From the NCBI RefSeq assembly GCF_042477335.2, contig NC_091246.1, positions 254,805,501 to 254,869,500 of the forward strand: 64,000 nt of DNA, read 5' to 3'. A program made the position numbers and the translations under genes. This stretch comes from Ovis canadensis. Taxonomy: Eukaryota > Chordata > Mammalia > Artiodactyla > Bovidae. The stretch's first letter is position 1. The number at the start of each line of letters is the position of its first letter. Shown here in pieces: positions 11,904-54,714 of the stretch. A model generated the notes under the pieces. It was not told the origin of the DNA and searched no databases. It saw only the letters and a list, made by a program, of their open reading frames with translations.

Positions 11904-11955
11904 ATTGTGTGCGCGCGCCTGTGCGTGTGTGTGCCTGTGCGCGTGCGCACGTGTG
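11904..11955 (+). repeat. Alternating purine-pyrimidine (TG/CG) tract
   Basis: TGTGTGCGCGCGCCTGTGCG-like run; a candidate Z-DNA stretch. Confidence 0.7.
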
Positions 11956-12369
11956 GTGCAGCAGGGCCCCGCAACGTGACAGTCCCCAGAAGCCCTCGGG
12001 CCACTTGCTAAGTCCAGCAGCTGAGCTGACCTCAGCTGTGCAAAACAGCCCCATCTGGAGTGGGGGTGGCTGGTGACTTTTGCTCCGGGAGTTCCGTAGA
12101 GTCTGCTCATGAAACTGGAGAAGTCTGTAGCATATGATTGTGCCCATCCCACTCAGAGAGAACATTCTGAGAAGGCTAATTACACCGTGAGGGTTGAAGG
12201 GAAGAGGGCTGAGATGAGCCCTTTCTAAGGGCAGACTGGAAGGGGCTGGGGGGAGCCCCGGGCCGGCCTGTGTGACAAGAGCGCCCTCTGCAGGTCAATC
12301 AGAGGGCTGCAACCGCTGGGCTCCCGAGGGCCGCGGGGGCAAGTCCACAGCCCACCCAGCTCCCAACAG

Positions 12370-12480
12370 ATGTGCTCGCCTCCCAGCTGTATGACTCAGG
12401 GTGAGTTGGTGACCCTCTCCGGGATTCAGCTGCCTCAACCGTTTAGGACAAAAGTCCCTACTTCATGATCAAAGAGAGGG
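12370..12480 (+). repeat. MIR-like SINE
   Basis: GCTGTATGACTCAGGGTGAG and a following CCTCAACCG block resemble a MIR core. It abuts or overlaps the possible minus-strand exon. Confidence 0.4.
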
Positions 12481-12487
12481 AACGCAC

Positions 12488-12574
12488 CTGAACTGCTCTA
12501 TAAAGGTCCGGGGACGTAGTCAAGTCCTCTGCGGCAGCGACGGTCAGCAGCAGCGGCAGCAGCAGCCCCCTCAT
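12488..12574 (-). CDS. Possible first exon coding a signal peptide, gene unknown
   Basis: On the minus strand an ATG at 12574 opens 29 codons, beginning MRGLLLPLLLTVAAAEDLTT. A short basic start, a Leu-rich core and an Ala-x-Ala site before Glu-Asp give a textbook secretory signal. The frame runs to CAG|gtgcgt, a good donor, at 12488 in phase 0. An in-frame ATG 15 nt upstream (12589) is the alternative start. I do not recognise the protein and could not find a second exon at lower coordinates. The Leu run is the complement of a CAG/CGG-rich tract, and the 3' part may overlap an old MIR, so chance is a real possibility. No gene between PADI2 and SDHB is known to me. Confidence 0.25.
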
Positions 12575-12784
12575 CGCCGTCCCTGGCATCCTCAGCGGCA
12601 GTGAGGATGACCCCTGAGTGAGCTGGCGGAGAGAGAAGGGCTCCTCGGAGAGTAAGCGCAGGCAGGCAGGGGCAGGGGCCGGAGACCGGGGCCAGGTGGC
12701 CAACAGCATTTTCTTTAACGTTAACCAGCATCTGAGCCTTCAGCGACTCGTAATCCTTTCTAACTTTATTTTCAAATTTTCAGT

Positions 12785-12955
12785 CGTCTGCCTGTCTGCG
12801 TTGAGTCTCCGCTGCGGCGCGCGGGCTCAGCAGTTGCGGCGCTCAGGCTTAGTTGCTCCCGGCACCGGGGATCTTAGTTCCCCAACAAGAGATCGCACCG
12901 CATCCCCCGCACTGGAAGGCAGGTCCTGAACCACTGGACCGCTGGGGAAGTCCCC
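12785..12955 (-). repeat. CHR-type SINE
   Basis: Antisense copy: CGGGGATCTTAGTTCCCCAA ... TGAACCACTGGACCGCTGGG. Confidence 0.75.
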
Positions 12956-13849
12956 CCCGATGGCATTTTGTTTTCCCTGCTACGTCTGTTCCACTTCTGG
13001 GGACAGTTTTTGCCTCTTCTTCTCCTCAGAGTCCCACAGTGACAAATCAAGCTGCTTCCTGGAAGAAAAAGAGCCCGGGCAGAGAGCTGGGGTATACTTG
13101 GAGGAGCCCAGATGTTTGCAATTCTCAGTGGTGGCAGGCCTGCTCGCAGGGCTCCGCGGGAGGGACCCCTTCCTCAGCTGAAGGGAATGACGGCAACACT
13201 CTCCTACCATCTCAGCCCCCAGCCTCTCTGTAATGCTGTCCCGCCGTCCCCGGGCATCCAACGGTGTAGACGAGAGAGCTGGTCCAGCTGAAGGCCTGGG
13301 CTCTGATGGCCACCGCCACTTTCTGCCCCCATTCCTGCCCACCCAGGCCCGCTCCTTCCTTCACCCTGGCCCCTGAAAAAGCACCCAACCGCCTTGATGC
13401 ATCCTAAAAGTTCTCTGATGCTAACCACAAGGAAACAAACAGGGGTCAGCAAGACTAAGACACGATGGAGACGCTACTGAAAGTAAGTCGAGAAAGCGTG
13501 GGTTCTGGTCTTCACCAGGGCAAAAAGGAGCCAGGGTGAACCGCTCCCAGCTCCCTTGACTGACTCAGTTACTGGTTTTTCTTGAAGAACGCTATCTGCA
13601 CTTAACATGTTGATGTTTCAGTCATGACATCTTGGCATTTTTAATAGTGCATTAAAATATATCTTAATGACTGAGTTGTTTTGTTTTACCACCTTAAATG
13701 CCATGCACTCACTTTGCCCGAGTCCTGGCCCAGAGATAAAAGCTGCCTAGGTCTCTGGGGGGCTCCCTCCTCCCCCAGCCACCCACGCTCAACCCCAGCC
13801 TCCCTTTCCACCTTCTATGAAGAACAGGAACAGCTCATGCTGTTTTTAT

Positions 13850-14160
13850 TTACTCCCTCATTCAACCAATATCGACTACATACCTACTGTGCCCTAGGTC
13901 CCAAGCCAGGCACTTCGGAAACAAAGACAAATTTGTTCATTCACTAAGTGCTTACTGGCCACCATTTGGGTACCAGCCACTGTGCCAGACTCTGGGGACA
14001 GAACAGTGAACAAGAAAGACGTGGTTCTTGACCCCTGGCATGAGAAGCTGAGATGATAAATATATTCAAAAGAATTAAAAACAAACTTGCAGATAGCAAT
14101 CAGTGCTACAAAGAAAATAAAGGGAATGATCCAGGCCCTCAAGATGCCCACAGTTTGGGG
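13850..14160. repeat. L2-like old LINE fragments
   Basis: Two blocks with ACATACCTACTGTGCC and GGGGACAGAACAGTGAACAA, typical of degraded L2 sequence. Confidence 0.45.
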
Positions 14161-14169
14161 AGACAGACA

Positions 14170-15850
14170 TCTAAGGGGGTAATTGTGAAACCAGGAGTGA
14201 TGTGCCTGGATGGCAGATGCAAGGGATGCTTTGACGGGGGTGGTGGAGAGGTGATTTCCTAGAGAGGAGACAGCTGAAGCTGAACCTTAAACTGGCCACG
14301 TGGAAAAGGAAGAACAATCACTCCGATCCCAGCACAGATGTGAGCGAAGACGTGGAGGCGAGGGGCAAGGAGGGGACAGAGCTGGTTTTATCACAGGGAT
14401 GAGGCAGGAGAGGGCCGTCTCGGCGGCCACTAGACCCCCGTGGAGATGTTCGGAAGATGGCTGGAAATGGGAAAGGGTCCGCCAGACAGACGGAAGACAA
14501 AGGCCGATCGGTCAAAGGCAAAGAAAACCCTGAATTTTTGATGAGAAGACCCCTGAGTCCCACCACAGGGGTCTACTGGGGTGAAGTGAGGTTCTCTCTG
14601 AGGCAGATAGATCTCCCAGGCGGTAAAATCATCAGGCTTTTCCCCGCTAAATCCAACCTGACTGAGCCTCTGCCTGGCGGGGTGGGCAGTCAGGTTGTTC
14701 TAAATCACAGGACACTCAAAATATAGTTGAGTTTACAAAAGACAATTGATTCTAGGCTTCTCGGTTTAAATTTTTAATTTCCAGCCCTTGGAGAAGAAAG
14801 AGGTCCTAAAGCAAGATTCACACCCAAGATTGCTCAAGCTTTTTCATTATCCAAAGACTAAAGTCTGTAAACTGGAGTTAGTCATGCCAACCCCAAAGGG
14901 TTGTTATGAGGAGGAAAGGAGACTGCTTATGTAAACATATTTGTGAGTGATAAGATTCAGAATAAGCATAAAGCATCTAGCTGACTGGCAAAAAGCAATA
15001 CTTCACTAGCTAGACAAATGGAAACAGGCCAAGAAACTTTGGGTCTTATAACAAACACACCTTCGGAAGATACGTCAGGAGCAGGCCATGAAAATCTCTC
15101 CTGCAGCTGTGCCTTTCTGGAATCCTAAAGTTCATGGCGGAGGTACAGCCGCCCAGGAATTTATTTCTCCATAAATTTGAGCTCCCCAAATCCCTATGAA
15201 GCCCAGGAATGATGTGACTGCAGGGCACGTGGGTCCATTGGCACCAAGAGCCCCTCCATAAATCAAGGTCTCACTGCCGTTGGCCTCAGACTGCTCTGTC
15301 CAAGGTGACCTGGACAAAGTGAAAGGGTAGTCGCTAACCTAGGAGTAGCATCTGCATTCGAGATGAGAGAACCTAAAAATGCCTATAGGGTCAGTTCCCT
15401 AGAAACATATCCCTAGGAAGGAGAGGTCACTCTTCCTTCGTCTCAGAAGGTAAGGCAGCTAGGAAGACTTCAAGGGAAAGTGACAATCTTTCCACAATTG
15501 CATCCAATTTGGGCAGCCCCTTGGGACAGACATGGAGGAGCTCTATTTCAATGCTGGGTCAGCCCCAGTGAAAAGTCAGAGTGACCTCAGCCCTGTCACC
15601 TGTTACCCCTAGGCCAGCCCCTCAAAGCAGCCCCCTGAGGCAGCCATGTGACTCACAGAATCCCAAATCAGCTTGCCCAACACGCGGATGATACAGGCAA
15701 GGGAGGCCAGAGATGGGGGCGGGAAGGCTAGTCCAAGGTCACGCAGCCTCCAGGGTAAGAGTCAAGGTTAGACCAGGGGTCCTGGTTATTCCTTGTGACC
15801 TCACTACACGCCTCCTCTACTGAGGCCATGTGGTAGTTCTAGCCTGAGCT
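14170..15850. other. Intergenic, nothing recognised
   Basis: No gene, LINE or SINE identified; only short incidental reading frames. Confidence 0.4.
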
Positions 15851-15856
15851 GCTCTG

Positions 15857-16070
15857 CTAAGTGGCTTCAGTTGTATCTGACTTTTTGCAACCCTATGGAC
15901 CACAGCCTGCCAGGCTCCTCTGTCCATGGGATTCTCCAGGCAAGAATAGTGGGATGGATTGCCGTGCCCTCCTCCAGGGGATCTTCCTGACCCAGGGATT
16001 GAACTCACGTCTCTTACATCTCCTGAATTGGCAGGCGAGTTCTTTACCACTAGCACCACCCGGGAAGCCC
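15857..16070 (-). repeat. Bov-tA SINE
   Basis: Antisense Bov-A body and tRNA end (CACCACCCGGGAAGCCC). Confidence 0.9.
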
Positions 16071-16189
16071 AGGACTCCACAAACTAAGCATCATCCACCA
16101 ATTCATTTGACCATCTTAATTTCTCCAGTAGCATTTAAATTATGCGAACGAGGAAGCCAAAGCCTATAAAATGGTGCCTTTCACAAGGG

Positions 16190-16350
16190 TAAGAGATTAA
16201 GAGGTACGAACTACTAAGTGAAAAAAATATGTAGTGCAGCAGAGGGAACATGCCCAATATTTTATAATAACTGTAAATGAAACCTAACCTTTAGATTTGT
16301 GAGTCACTATGTCATACACCCGAAACTTATATGATAAACTATAACTTAAT
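16190..16350 (+). mobile_element. Ruminant L1 3' end
   Basis: TAAGAGGTACGAACTACTA ... CAATATTTTATAATAACTG is the known ruminant L1 3' UTR end. Confidence 0.75.
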
Positions 16351-16500
16351 TTTTTTTTCTTTTGGCAGCACCATGCAGCTTGCAGGATTTCAGCTCCCTG
16401 ACCAGGGGCCGAGGCCCGGCCTCCGTGGCGAGAGGGGCTGAAGCTCAGCCTCTGTGGTGAAAGCACCAAACCCTGACCACTAGGCCACCAGGGAGCTCCG
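16351..16500 (-). repeat. CHR-type SINE
   Basis: Starts with a T tract then TGGCAGCACCATGCAGC; ends ACTAGGCCACCAGGGAGC. Confidence 0.75.
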
Positions 16501-16524
16501 TCAGCGTTTTAAAAAGTGAAATGT

Positions 16525-16700
16525 GAATGCTGCTCAGCCGTGCCCGACTCTTATGCAACCCCACGGTCTCTGCAGTCCATGGAATTCTCCAGGCCAGATT
16601 ACTGCAGCGGGCAGCCTTTCCCTTCTCCAAGGGATCGAGCCCAGGTCTCCCACATTGCAGGCAGATTCTTCACCGGCTGAGCCACAAGGGAAGCCCGTGT
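16525..16700 (-). repeat. Bov-tA SINE
   Basis: Antisense copy ending GAGCCACAAGGGAAGCCC. Confidence 0.9.
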
Positions 16701-16864
16701 TTTAAAAACGTGGCTTTCATGTGTCAAAAAACAAGTAGGCAGAGAAGGAAGGAATTATTCTGGGAAACACAGGTGCCTGTAAAGTTAGCTACACACGTAG
16801 ACTGCCAGAGGTGACTGACGAGACCAAGGGACTTGGAGGACACAGGCCACACCTGCCCAGCGTA

Positions 16865-17490
16865 ATCAAGCCACTGGAACCGGTACAGAAATTGACAAGA
16901 GGCCAGACAAGAAGTTCAGGCAAGGCGCCACTGGGGATCCTGCGGCAGCAGGCGGAGTGAGAGCAAGTGACAGAGTGAGACCCGGCGAGCCTTGCTCACT
17001 CCTGGTGGGGGAGGGGTAGGAGGGCAGGGGTCGCTGAGCTGGTTCCTTACCAGTGGAGAGGGCACGGGTGTGCCCAGGGGGGTGGCTCAGGTGGTCTGCC
17101 CACCCTTTGGCGGTGTTATGTGCAGGGGGCACGCACGGAACCCTGCTTTTGCTCCCAATACCCTGGTACTGCTCCTCAGGAGTGGCAGCTGGGTTTTTGG
17201 TCTTTTTGTATCATGTTGTCCATAATTTGCCCCAACTGCAGCATGCATGCAGTCATTTTTAGTCCCGTATAGTTTCTTTGGGGCTTCCCTGGTAGCTCAG
17301 TTGGTAAACAATCTGCTGCCATGCAGGAGACCCAGTTCCAGATCTCTGAGTCAGGAATATCCTTGGAGGAGAAAATGGCAACCCACGCCAGTATTCTTGC
17401 CTGGAGAATTCTTTGTATTCTATTGCTCCAGAAGGTATTTGTCTCCATGCAAACACTGCAGCAAAGGGTCCCAGGTCCCAGGTCTGAAAT
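16865..17490 (-). mobile_element. ERV LTR fossil (ERV2-like), split by a SINE
   Basis: Related along its length to 5970-6500 (shared GGTGTGCCCAGGGG-like, GGCAGCTGGGTTTTTGG and AGCAAAGGGTCCCAGGTCCC blocks) and in the same orientation. No internal retroviral genes adjoin, so it is probably a solo LTR. Confidence 0.6.
17281..17408 (+). repeat. Bov-tA SINE inside the LTR
   Basis: A truncated copy flanked by TTCTTTG at 17274-17280 and 17409-17415, a 7-bp target duplication. It inserted after the LTR. Confidence 0.9.
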
Positions 17491-17494
17491 GGGA

Positions 17495-17715
17495 CAGGGG
17501 TATGGAAAGGCAGCTGAGGCAACTGGAACGGAACTTAAAACACACTCGCACAGCCTATTGTACAGCACAGGGAACTCTCTGTGGCGACCTAACCAGGAAA
17601 GAAATCTGAAAGAGTGGACATACATACGCGCACAGCTGATTCACTTTGCTACACAGCAGAGACTAACACAGCGCCTGAAGCAACGCTACGCCAGTAAAAA
17701 AGTTACAACAAAAGT
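17495..17715 (+). mobile_element. Ruminant L1 3' end
   Basis: CTATTGTACAGCACAGGGAA and CTGATTCACTTTGCTACAC are L1 3' UTR blocks. Confidence 0.8.
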
Positions 17716-18074
17716 AGATGAAGATGATAGATCATAGCACACGGTACAGAGCAGGAGCTCAAAACATGGTTGCTGACACTAGATGACTAAACGGTGGAGG
17801 GCCGGTTTCCCTCGTGGCCCACTTTTACAGAGCAGAGCTAACTGTATTGCAATTGTCCAGTTACTTGCCGATTTGAAAGTAAATTCAGTGAGGGCACAAC
17901 CTCACCTGGCTTGCTCACTCATTGTAGCATCCTAGCGCCTGGCACATAGGAGGCGCTCCATACATATTTTTGAACAAATGACGAAAAAATGAATAATGAG
18001 TGAATAAATTACACCTTTGCCCGCCGTCCTTAAGTCCCCTTGGTTCATTCATCAGCTCTCCTGATTTGCCTGGC

Positions 18075-18215
18075 ACTGATGCCCTGGAGGAGGAAATGGC
18101 ACCCACTCCAGGATTCTTGCCTGGAGAATCCCATGGACAGAGGAGCCTGGCAGGCTACAGTCCACAGGGTCACAAAGAGTCACACGGGACTGAGCGACTT
18201 AGCAGGCACGAGGAG
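18075..18215 (+). repeat. Bov-A monomer SINE
   Basis: GGAGGAGGAAATGGCACCC to GGGACTGAGCGACTTAGC. Confidence 0.9.
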
Positions 18216-18324
18216 TTTCTCGGAAGCCAGCAGTGCTGAAACCTGGAAAGTCTCAGGCAAACTGCACTGTGTCTCACAGAAGTGACTCAGACGGTGTTAT
18301 GATTGATAAACTTTACAGGAAAGA

Positions 18325-18675
18325 ACTGCGGTGCTGGAGGAGACTCTTGAGAGTCCCTTGGGCTGCACCGAGATCCAAACAGTCCATCCTAAAGGAAATC
18401 AGTCCTGAATATTCATTGGAAGGACTGATGCTGAGCCAACACTGCAATCCTTTGGCCACCTGATGCGAAGAACTGACTCATTTGAAAAGACGCTGATGCT
18501 GGGAAAGATTGAAAGCTGGAGAAGAGGGGACGACAGAGGATGAGATGGATGGATGGCATCACCAACTAGATGGACATGAGTTTGAGTAAATCCCAGGAGT
18601 TGGTGATGGACAGGGAGGCCTGGCGTGCTGCAGTCCATGGGGTCGCAAAGAACTGGACACGACTGAGCGACCGAA
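18325..18675 (+). mobile_element. BovB LINE 3' end
   Basis: C-terminal RT region (CWRRLLRVPWAAPRSKQSIL) and the BovB tail ending GAGCGACCGAACTGAACT. It lies directly upstream of the SDHB promoter island. Confidence 0.9.
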
Positions 18676-18733
18676 CTGAACTAAAGTGATCAGGAAGAAA
18701 GGGTTACAACCGGGACAGGACTTGGATCGGACG

Positions 18734-18787
18734 GCCCCGCCCCTCGCGCACGTAGCCCCGCCCCTCGCGCACGTAGCCCCGCCCCTT
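18734..18787 (+). repeat. 21-bp tandem repeat carrying GC boxes
   Basis: Two full 21-bp units (18734-18754, 18755-18775) and a partial third. Each unit has the Sp1/KLF core CCCCGCCCC followed by TCGCGCACGTA. It lies about 300 bp upstream of the SDHB start codon. Confidence 0.9.
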
Positions 18788-19066
18788 CCCGCGGCCCACC
18801 CTCAAGCCCCGCCCCCTTCCTCTGAAGGTCACCTTCCACCCCGGGAAGCCGAGTGGGCCTGCGCCGGCCCTTGGCCCTGCGGCGCTCGCGTTGGTTCCCC
18901 CGCCTTCCCTCCGCCCCCTCGGGGGCCGGAAGCCCCGCCCACTCGGCGGCGCCTGCGCAGCTCGCGGCGCCTCGGTGGGCCCTGGCGCGGCGCCGCGGTG
19001 CTCGGCGGGACGCCGGCGGAGCGCGACCTCGGGCTCGAGGGGCGGGGCTCGACGTCAGGAGCCAAG

Positions 19067-50531
<31,465 letters not shown>

Positions 50532-50668
50532 CTGCCGTGCCCAACCTGACTAGCCAGCTCAGAATGCAGTTCACCTCCGAGCTCCTTCAGAGGTCGTGCT
50601 TTCCCACAAATGCTGCATGTACAATACACGGTCTAAGAAATAAATAAACGTTATTCTAGTTTATTAAC
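50532..50668 (+). terminator. SDHB: SDHB 3' UTR and polyadenylation signals
   Basis: A short 3' UTR follows the stop. Two overlapping AATAAA hexamers lie at 50639-50644 and 50643-50648, with a TTATTCTAG/TTTATT U-rich stretch just after. Cleavage near 50660-50670 is inferred. A short UTR with a nearby signal is normal for SDHB. Confidence 0.8.
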
Positions 50669-51260
50669 AAAAAGCAGGCCTGTTCCTTACACGTGCTGCA
50701 GTGGGAGGCGCAGGTGCCGTGAGGAGGGGCCCCGGCTCCAGAGCTGAGCCACCGTGGGGAGTGCCTGGGGACAGGCGCAGAACCCGTGCCGCGGGGCCCG
50801 GGGGCTTGCTGCCCGTCTCTGCTGCCCCGAGTGCCCGTCTGGGAGGGGCAACCCCCCGGGAGGCACGGGCGCCTCCCTCCCTCGGGCGCTCGGCAAGCAC
50901 TGGCCCGTGGGGCGCAGCGTCCTGGCGTCTGCAGCTGGCAGCGTCGGAGTTACTTAAAGCCACGTCTCTGTCTCGTGCAGACAGCCTCAGAGTCCCCCAG
51001 CACAGCTGTGAGCTCCCGCTCCGCAGCGGCCCTCCAGAGCCCTCGGCCTCAGCGGGAAGCGTGGATTCCCGCCGCGGCCGCCCTGGCTCTGCTGCCCCGA
51101 GTGGCAACGCTGAGAAGAAAGTGACAGCTTGTCGAGTGAAGAATGGAAGCCCCTCCAGCCCCCCAGCTTTCACATCCCTGCTGCCTGTCCACGTTGTTCC
51201 TCCAGAGCTTTGTCCTCTCAGGTGTGTGGAGTTCTGCATTCCCTCCAAAAATGAGGTACA
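50669..51260. other. Intergenic, CpG-containing, no gene recognised
   Basis: GC-rich with two-strand incidental frames up to about 210 codons; no recognised domain and no splice support. Confidence 0.4.
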
Positions 51261-51264
51261 AAAT

Positions 51265-51990
51265 ATTAGCAAGTGTCTATTGTTTTTCCTCCTTGTGGTA
51301 ACACGCACATAACAAACCGACCACCTCGGCCGTTTCTCAGTGGGCGGCTCAGTGGTATTAAGCGCATCCGCATTACTGCACAGCCCTCTGTCTCCAGAAC
51401 TACTTTCCTCTTGAAAAACTCAGACTCTGCCTGTTGAACACTTAAAAGTTCTCCGTCCATAGCGCCTAGCCACCGTCATTCGACTTTGTATTTCTGTGAC
51501 TCCGACTACTCTACCTTACAGAAGTGGCATTAGGCGGGGTTTGTCTTTTTTGTAACACCTTTCAGTTAGCATAGCGTTCTGCAGGCTGACTCCTGTGAAC
51601 ACTCCAGCGAGCGTCAGAAGCCCTTCCTGAGGCTGAAGAACCCCATTGTATGCACACGGCACATTTTGTTTATCCAGTCTGTTAGTGCACGTTTTGGTTG
51701 CTTCCACGTTTCAGCTACTGTGAACAGCAGCTTTCTACTGTAACCCTTAGGGTATATAAGGTCCATGGTGCTACTACAGAGCTGTGTGTGTGTGTGTGTG
51801 CAATTTACCTTCAACTTCAGCTTATTTACCCGCTGGTTCTCTGCTCTTTGGCAAGGATGTAACTTATTTACATTTCCACCATTTCCAACACACTTTCCGG
51901 AGCGTTCACTCTGAGGAATACTCCAAGGCTGCTTTTCAAGTTGTAGCACTGAGATCCTGGAAACAAAGGCTTCTTGTATCAAGAGGCTAA
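51265..51990 (-). mobile_element. Old L1 3' UTR
   Basis: Antisense order of L1M marks: TTGTGGTAACACGCACATAA, CTCCAGAACTACTTTCCTCT, CATTGTATGCACACGGCAC, GGTTGCTTCCACGTTTC. Confidence 0.75.
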
Positions 51991-52054
51991 GAAAAATGTC
52001 CGAGTCACTGAGAATGAGCCTTAATGGGCACTTCTGGCTTTAATAGACAGTTTG

Positions 52055-52450
52055 GACTCCGCTGGTGGTCCGCTGGTTAATAGTCGGCCAGCCGTGGGAC
52101 GTCCCTGGGGTCTAGTGGTTAAGACTCCACTTGCAATGCGGGGGCACGGGTTTGATCCCTGGTGGGGAACTAAGACCCCACATGTCAGGCAGGAAATAAA
52201 AAGACCGCCTGCAGGCGCAGGGAACACAATTTCAATCCCAGATCCAGGGGAAGATCCCACAGACCGAGGGGGAGTCACTCCCAGACACCACAGCTACTGA
52301 GCCTGTGCTCGAGAGCCCGCTCCCCGAGAGCCTGCGCCCCCAACCAGGAACGTCACCGCAGGGAGGCCCCAGGCTCCTGCAACTAGAGGAAACCCATGTG
52401 CAGCACGAAGACCAAGCCCATAAATAAAGCAGGCCATAAATAAAAGAGAC
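52055..52450 (+). repeat. CHR-type SINEs, nested or tandem
   Basis: Two tRNA-like heads in succession (about 52055 and 52098), one body to CAGCACGAAGACCAAGCCC. Confidence 0.75.
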
Positions 52451-52575
52451 AGTTCAAAGGCACTCATCTGGTACTGCAAGAGGTGAGGGGCAAGGCTTGT
52501 CCCCTCCTGCCTAGGAGAGAAAAGGAACAAACCTTCAATCACTGGAGATTCAGGAAGCGCCGTCCTCGCCCTCCA

Positions 52576-52735
52576 CTTGCTGCTGTTACTCGCTCGTGCC
52601 CATATCTGCTGCCCCGTGGACGGCAGCGCGCCAGGCTCTGTCCTTGACTGTCTCCCGGAGCTTGCTCACACTCAGGTCCACTGAGTCAGTGACACCATCC
52701 AGCCGCCTCATCCTCTCGCCCCTGCCCTCACACTG
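52576..52735 (-). mobile_element. BovB LINE 3' tail
   Basis: Minus frame MRRLDGVTDSVDLSVSKLRE. Confidence 0.85.
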
Positions 52736-52737
52736 CG

Positions 52738-52938
52738 TATGTGTTGGTTGCACAGTCGTCCCCGACTGCGACCCCATGGATTGTCGCCCGCCAGGCTCCT
52801 CTGTCCGGGATTTTCCAGGCAAGAATACTGGAGTGGGTGGCCATTTCCTTCTCGGGGGATCTTGCCAACCCAGGGATCGAACCCCGGTCTGCTGCACTGC
52901 GGGCAGATTCTTTATCGTCTAAGCCACCAGGGAAGCCC
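52738..52938 (-). repeat. Bov-tA SINE
   Basis: Antisense, ending AAGCCACCAGGGAAGCCCC. Confidence 0.9.
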
Positions 52939-53039
52939 CAACATCAGCATCTCAGAATTGTCGACCACCTCAGTAAGAACACGCAGTACACAGTCTTCAG
53001 ATGTTCAAGCTCCAGGTTTGGAAGTGAGAATTAGGAAAA

Positions 53040-53590
53040 CCTCAGACAGCCCTCCGTATCCCGGGCTGGGCGGCAGTAGGGCAAAAACTGCCTTCCGGGT
53101 CTGTTCACACTTAACTGATTTCTGACAGCCTCGGGGGGAGGTCACATTCCGGGATAATTTTATTTTGCTTCTAATCTCTAGACCTGTAGGGAAAGATGGG
53201 CTTTCTTGGGACTAATTTAATGGCTTTAAAGATGAGCTCTGCACCAGCCACCTACTGACGAGAAGCAGGGGAGTTGCCGCTTCAAATCGGCTTTGTCGGA
53301 CGTCAAGTTCACAAGCATAGATCACTCTCTCACCCCATTTAAACTTGAGCTAAATTAGAATACGTTATCAACTGATTGTTTAATTTACTGCTTATCTAAT
53401 CTTCAATTGGACTGCAGGCGAATGTTCTATTTTAAGTCACAAAGACTTTTCTAGTAAAGCTGCAGACGTGAACAGGGACGGTGTTTTGTCCTTCACGCTA
53501 CTTCTGTGCCCTAGTTGTGTCCAGACGATGTGCTTTCATGCTCAGAAAGGCATCCTGTGGAATGCTTTGAGTTTCCCTAAGGGCTGAAGC
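53040..53590. other. Intergenic, nothing recognised
   Basis: Moderately AT-rich with no identified element. Confidence 0.4.
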
Positions 53591-53599
53591 CAGCCACCT

Positions 53600-53720
53600 C
53601 TTCTTACCCCATCTTTGGGCAAGTTGTTGAACCTCTGAGCCTCTATTTTGCTATCTGTAAAATGGGAATTAAGAGCATTCGCCTCTCAGAATTGTGGGTA
53701 AAGTCTCCATAAGAATAAAT
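53600..53720 (+). repeat. MIR SINE fragment
   Basis: GGGCAAGTTGTTGAACCTCT, CTATCTGTAAAATGGGAATT. Confidence 0.8.
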
Positions 53721-53726
53721 GGGGGG

Positions 53727-54040
53727 CTTCCCTAGTGGTCCAGTGGTTAAGAATCTGCCTTGCAATGCAAAGGAGGCTGGTTCAGTCCCGGGTCCAGGAA
53801 GAGCCTGCACGCTGCAGGTCCCCGGGCACCACGACCGCTGAGCCTGCGCTCTCGAGCCCGTAAGCTGCAGTCACTGAAGCCCCCTGCCCTGAGCCAGTGC
53901 TCCACGGCCAGAGACGCCACTGCAGGGGAGCCTGTGTGCCTTCGAGAGCGGCCGCTGCTCGCCACAGCAGAGAAATCCTGGCCCAGCAACAAGACCCAGT
54001 ACAGCCAAAACCAGATACATAAGCATCTTTTAAAAAAAGA
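53727..54040 (+). repeat. CHR-type SINE, full length
   Basis: GGGCTTCCCTAGTGGTCCAG to GACCCAGTACAGCC plus A-rich tail. Confidence 0.9.
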
Positions 54041-54365
54041 ATAAATATGAGTTCTTACCATCCCCCCAAAAACGTTTGTGAGGTATGAATGTGTTCATTG
54101 AATTGATGAGGGGAAATCCCCTTCACAATGTGTATCAAATCATCGCGTCATACACTTTAAATATTTCACACTGTTTTCAGTTACACTTCAGTTACGCTGA
54201 AAAAAACTTCAAAATTAAATGCCTAACACATATGAGTTTAAAAACTAATAATGTAAAAAAAGCTTCTAGCTTGCAGCTGAGCAAATGCTCTGTAAACTCA
54301 AGCAACTGGTTTGTCTCAAACACCTACTGGGTGGAAGACTGAATCACATTTCCAAGGTGATTAAT

Positions 54366-54500
54366 TCCCTGGGAATTCAGTGGTTTGGACGCCACTTTCA
54401 CTGCAGAGGGCCCAGGTTAGATCCCTGGATTCGGAAACTGAGATCCTGCAAGATTTGGGCACCAGCCCCTCAGGACTGCCACAGCTGGTGTATTTCCAAC
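54366..54500 (+). repeat. CHR-type SINE
   Basis: TCCCTGGGAATTCAGTGGTT head, AGATCCCTGG box. Confidence 0.7.
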
Positions 54501-54714
54501 GTGGCCAGAGTGGGAGACCCCCCGTGCAGGGGGCGGGCTGTCTGTGCAAGGCTAACAATGCTCCCTCCTCATCGCCCACGTCGCCCTGACGGCTGGGTGC
54601 CAGGACAGTGTGCCACTGACACCCGCCTCCTCCCTGCCCAGGAAACTACTAGACTGACTGCTGAAACTCCACCTGATCTGTCTAGACAGCCATCATCTTG
54701 TCACGGGGTTTGAG

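Noticed and set aside
1-12000. 3' end of PADI2
   Set aside because: Expected by synteny on this side, but no PAD C-terminal coding sequence was found; a 3' UTR cannot be recognised by eye.
5131-17490. One large provirus spanning the several LTRs on the left
   Set aside because: The LTRs belong to at least two families, and no retroviral genes lie between them.
50664-51312. Overlapping 203- and 214-codon frames on opposite strands after SDHB
   Set aside because: GC-rich shadow frames; the last part runs into antisense L1, and no homology was recognised.
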